Positions 6,213 to 8,706 of a stretch of 8,706 nt of DNA are shown piece after piece. The stretch lies in NCBI GenBank assembly GCA_040387035.1, contig JAZKEN010000082.1, positions 1-8,706 on the forward strand, in the 5' to 3' direction. The DNA comes from Methylotenera_A sp040387035 (lineage in GTDB: Bacteria; Pseudomonadota; Gammaproteobacteria; Burkholderiales; Methylophilaceae). The first letter of the stretch is position 1; each line of letters begins with the position of its first letter. The translations under genes were made by a program, and so were the position numbers. A model generated the notes under the pieces. It made no database searches, was not told where the DNA came from, and saw nothing but the letters and a program-made list of their open reading frames with translations.

Positions 6213-6854
6213 ATGACTAACCTAATTTGCAAAAGACTGTTGCAGCTAAGCCTGGGATTGGCCCTGGGCGTTAGCCTGCCTGCGTGGGCAGAATCAGCCG
6301 ATCGCGATAAACCGATTGAACTTGAGGCCGATACGGTTACGGTTAATGACGCAAAAAAAACCAGTGTTTACACCGGCAATGTGATTTTAACGCAAGGTAC
6401 CTTGGTTATTCACGCCGATAAACTCATTGTGCGTGAAGACAAAGACGGTTTCCAGCACAGTACTTCTACCGGCAACCCAACCACTTTCAAGCAGAAACGT
6501 GAAGGCAAAAACGAATATATGCAAGGCAGTGGACAGCGTATTGAATACGATGGACGCATGGATAAAGTGCAGCTTTATACCAAAGCCTGGGTAAAACGCG
6601 GTGAAGATATCGTGTATGGTGACTATATCAGTTACGACGCTAACGCGGAGTATGCCGAAGTGATCGGTGGTACAAAATCTGAAAGTGGCGGTACATCGAG
6701 TGGGCGCGTAAAAGCCATTATCCAGCCTAAAAACAAGCCGGCAGCAGGCACGGATGCGAAACCGGCATCGACAGCGCCTGTTAGTATGAACCCGCCGCCA
6801 AGGGTTGAGAAAACCTTAAGGATGAATACCCAGCTTGAAGAATCTTCTAATTAA
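6213..6854 (+). CDS. lptA: Periplasmic LPS transport protein LptA
   Basis: Periplasmic bridge protein of the OstA/LptA family. It polymerises head to tail between LptC and LptD and carries LPS across the periplasm. From the ATG at 6213 it has 213 residues (E. coli has 185). A clear signal peptide (1-26) has a basic K7-R8 start, a hydrophobic core and a cleavage site after AWA. The jellyroll follows (about 30-155), opening with DKPIELEADTVTVND and then VYTGNVILTQGTLVIHADKL, both typical of the family. The C-terminus (about 165-213) is an added low-complexity stretch rich in Pro, Ala and Lys, ending in a polar segment, NTQLEESSN. A longer in-frame start at 6162 is rejected because it would bury the signal peptide. 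The gene follows lptC by 10 bp and precedes lptB by 31 bp. The signal peptide and family motifs make the identity secure. Confidence 0.95.
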   Translation: MTNLICKRLLQLSLGLALGVSLPAWAESADRDKPIELEADTVTVNDAKKTSVYTGNVILTQGTLVIHADKLIVREDKDGFQHSTSTGNPTTFKQKREGKNEYMQGSGQRIEYDGRMDKVQLYTKAWVKRGEDIVYGDYISYDANAEYAEVIGGTKSESGGTSSGRVKAIIQPKNKPAAGTDAKPASTAPVSMNPPPRVEKTLRMNTQLEESSN

Positions 6855-6885
6855 TTGAAACATCTAATTTAAAAATAGCCGAAAA

Positions 6886-7608
6886 ATGAGCGAACTCGTC
6901 GTAGAGCATCTGCGTAAATCCTATAAATCGCGCACAGTGGTGCAAGATATTTCGCTGCAAATCAATAGTGGCGAGGTGGTAGGCCTGCTTGGCCCAAACG
7001 GTGCCGGCAAAACCACCAGCTTTTACATGATTGTTGGACTGGTGATGCTGGATGCCGGGCGGATTTTGCTCAACGGCAAGGATTTAAGCCGCATGCCGAT
7101 TCACAGCCGTGCGCGCATGGGCTTAGCCTACTTGCCGCAAGAGCCGTCTATCTTTCGTAAACTGACCGTGACCGAAAATATACTCGCTATTTTGGAGTTG
7201 CAGGATTTAACGGAAGAAGAGCAGCACGCGCAGCTTGAATCTTTGCTGCAGGAATTGCATATTGTGCATATTCGCAATAGCACCGCGATCAGCTTATCGG
7301 GCGGTGAGCGCCGCCGTGTGGAGATTGCGCGCTGCCTGGCCACTAACCCCAGCTTTATTCTGTTAGATGAACCATTTGCGGGTATTGATCCGATTGCGGT
7401 GTTGGATATTCAAAAAATTATCCGCTTTTTAAGCAGCAAAAATATTGGTGTATTGATTACCGATCACAATGTGCGCGAAACCTTGGGTATTTGCGACCGT
7501 GCCTATATCGTGAATGACGGCACTGTGTTTGCTTCTGGGCATCCGGCAGAAATTGTAGACAATGAAGCGGTGCGTGAAGTGTATTTAGGTAAAGATTTTA
7601 GGTTGTAA
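6886..7608 (+). CDS. lptB: LPS export ABC transporter ATPase LptB
   Basis: Cytoplasmic ATPase subunit of the LptB2FG complex, which extracts LPS from the inner membrane and pushes it towards LptC. The 240 residues match E. coli LptB (241) almost exactly. All ABC elements are intact: Walker A GPNGAGKTT (36-44), Q-loop Q85 in YLPQEPSIFRKLTV, signature LSGGERRR (137-144), Walker B FILLDEP (157-163) with E162 as catalytic base, D-loop AGIDP (165-169) and switch histidine H194 in ITDHNVRET. The YLPQEPSIFRKLTV and DHNVRETL blocks are characteristic of LptB rather than of other ABC ATPases. The membrane partners LptF and LptG are not in the window, as is usual. The ATG has no strong Shine-Dalgarno. 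The gene is 31 bp after lptA and 10 bp before rpoN, without a terminator. Confidence 0.98.
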   Translation: MSELVVEHLRKSYKSRTVVQDISLQINSGEVVGLLGPNGAGKTTSFYMIVGLVMLDAGRILLNGKDLSRMPIHSRARMGLAYLPQEPSIFRKLTVTENILAILELQDLTEEEQHAQLESLLQELHIVHIRNSTAISLSGGERRRVEIARCLATNPSFILLDEPFAGIDPIAVLDIQKIIRFLSSKNIGVLITDHNVRETLGICDRAYIVNDGTVFASGHPAEIVDNEAVREVYLGKDFRL

Positions 7609-7618
7609 CAGACTGGCT

Positions 7619-8706
7619 ATGAAACAAAACTTACAACTTAGGATGTCTCAGAATCTGGCGTTAACGCCACAACTGCAGCAATCGATCCGTTTGCTGCAGT
7701 TATCCAGCCTGGAATTAAACCAGGAGCTTGATACGATTTTGCAGGAGAATCCGCTGCTGGAGCTGGTGGATGGTGAGGATGCTGGTGAAGAATTTGAAGC
7801 CGGTTTTGACGAAGGCGCTTTGCAAAAAAATGCCGATAATGACCCGGTAGATGCGGACGGCAAACAGGCATTAAACGGTGATGAGCCGGACGCTTTTAAT
7901 AGCATCGATTATCAGGAGGCGGGTACCGGCAATAGCCAGGAGCCTGCTGATACCCTGCAAGAGACCGCCGCTGTGGCAGAAGATTTTTCGGCCGCCGATT
8001 TTGACGAAAACTATGACGAGTATGGCAGTGCCAGCAATTGGGATGAAGGTGGCCGCCAAAATAACAATGACGACGATGATGGTGATTACACGCGCCAGGA
8101 AATCATTTCCATCAGTTTGCGCGAGCATTTGTTAAGCCAATTAAAGCTGATGCCCTTATCGGAACGCGACCAGACATTGGTGATGTTGCTGATCGACAGC
8201 ATCAATGATGATGGCTATTTAGAACAGTCTTTAGCCGAAATGGCAGAGCTGCTGCCACCAGAGCTGGAAATCGAATTGCTGGAGCTAGAGACGGCGCTTA
8301 AATTGATTCAGCATCTAGACCCGCCGGGTATGGGGGCTGTCAATCTGCAAGAGTGTTTGCTGCTGCAATTGAACGCCTTGCCAAAAGAAACCGAGTTTCT
8401 GGCTATTGCAAAACGCATTGTCGAGCAGCATTTAGCGGTATTGGCTAATAAAGACTTTGCCAAATTACGTAAATTATTGAATTGTGATGATGTGGCCCTC
8501 AAAGGCGCGCAGACTTTAATCAAACAACAAAATCCGCGCCCCGGTAGCGATTTCGCGCAATTAAGCCGCGATCATTTCATTCAGCATGAAGTGCTAGTGA
8601 AGAAAGTGAAGGGTATCTGGATTGCCACGCTGAACGATGGCGTGATCCCTAAATTGCGTATCAACCAAATGTATGCCGACATACTGAAACGCAACCGCGA
8701 AAATTC
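7619..8706 (+). CDS. rpoN: RNA polymerase sigma-54 factor RpoN (3' partial)
   Basis: Alternative sigma factor that directs RNA polymerase to -24/-12 promoters and needs an AAA+ enhancer-binding protein to open them. It often controls nitrogen use, motility and similar functions. The frame is open from the ATG at 7619 to the right edge (362 codons), so the C-terminal part is outside the window. Region I (1-48) is the Gln/Leu-rich activator-responsive segment, with MSQNLALTPQLQQSIRLLQLS as the family signature. Region II (about 50-160) is very acidic, with about 34 Asp/Glu and 4 Lys/Arg. The core-binding region follows (about 160-300), including DDGYLEQ (197-203) and HLDPPGMGAVNLQECLL (232-248; family LDPPGVGARxLxECL). 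The start of the DNA-binding part (about 306-362) includes NPRPGSDF. The helix-turn-helix and RpoN box are cut off. The gene follows lptB by 10 bp without a terminator and is probably co-transcribed. There is no clear Shine-Dalgarno. Confidence 0.97.
   Translation, partial: MKQNLQLRMSQNLALTPQLQQSIRLLQLSSLELNQELDTILQENPLLELVDGEDAGEEFEAGFDEGALQKNADNDPVDADGKQALNGDEPDAFNSIDYQEAGTGNSQEPADTLQETAAVAEDFSAADFDENYDEYGSASNWDEGGRQNNNDDDDGDYTRQEIISISLREHLLSQLKLMPLSERDQTLVMLLIDSINDDGYLEQSLAEMAELLPPELEIELLELETALKLIQHLDPPGMGAVNLQECLLLQLNALPKETEFLAIAKRIVEQHLAVLANKDFAKLRKLLNCDDVALKGAQTLIKQQNPRPGSDFAQLSRDHFIQHEVLVKKVKGIWIATLNDGVIPKLRINQMYADILKRNREN

Noticed and set aside
6855..6885. Possible promoter in the lptA-lptB gap (TTGAAA at 6855)
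   Set aside because: No acceptable -10 hexamer lies 16-18 bp downstream, and such a site would run into the lptB start codon.
7638..8128. Open frames on the - strand (85 and 77 codons) across the start of rpoN
   Set aside because: They are antisense to rpoN, which is open from 7619 to the window end with clear sigma-54 signatures. The acidic GAY/GAR codons of region II give long antisense frames by chance.

Overview
The window is an ordinary chromosomal segment of a Gram-negative proteobacterium. The order kdsD-kdsC-lptC-lptA-lptB-rpoN is the classic Kdo/LPS-transport block found in Beta- and Gammaproteobacteria. Protein flavour, moderate GC (mid-40s to about 50 % by eye) and the nearby thiO make me lean towards a betaproteobacterium of the Methylophilaceae type (Methylotenera/Methylophilus-like). 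That placement is inference and was not searched. No RNA gene, mobile element, CRISPR array or prophage is visible, coding density is very high, and the only sizeable non-coding stretch is 168 bp.

Layout. (1) Positions 2-742, + strand: a ThiF/MoeB-family E1-like adenylyltransferase, cut by the left edge and missing only a few N-terminal residues. (2) Positions 750-3740, - strand: a two-gene unit read leftwards, first a KefB/KefC-type K+/H+ antiporter (3740-1764), then a ThiO-type glycine oxidase (1763-750). The oxidase begins at the codon directly after the antiporter stop and converges on the adenylyltransferase with 7 bp between stops. (3) Positions 3741-3908: an AT-rich divergent promoter region with a perfect 16-bp palindrome and a good -10 hexamer. 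(4) Positions 3909-8706, + strand: kdsD, kdsC, lptC, lptA, lptB and the first three quarters of rpoN. They are packed with spacings of -1, 21, 10, 31 and 10 bp, so they are probably one operon.

How the genes work together. KdsD makes arabinose-5-phosphate, and KdsC releases free Kdo from Kdo-8-phosphate; Kdo is needed to build the LPS inner core. LptB (ATPase), LptC (inner-membrane anchored) and LptA (periplasmic bridge) then move finished LPS to the outer membrane, together with LptF/LptG and LptD/LptE encoded elsewhere. RpoN (sigma-54) follows directly, as in many proteobacteria. On the left, glycine oxidase makes the imine precursor of the thiamin thiazole. The ThiF/MoeB protein would activate ThiS (and/or MoaD) for sulfur transfer, so these two convergent genes plausibly serve the same pathway. 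The antiporter is probably transcribed with thiO but has no evident functional link to it.

I found no evidence of an undescribed system. The points most worth a second look are a 45-residue Lys/Ala-rich tail on LptC, a Pro/Ala-rich extension on LptA, the in-frame stop/start junction between the antiporter and thiO, a near-leaderless candidate promoter for kdsD, and an unusually long acidic region II in RpoN.
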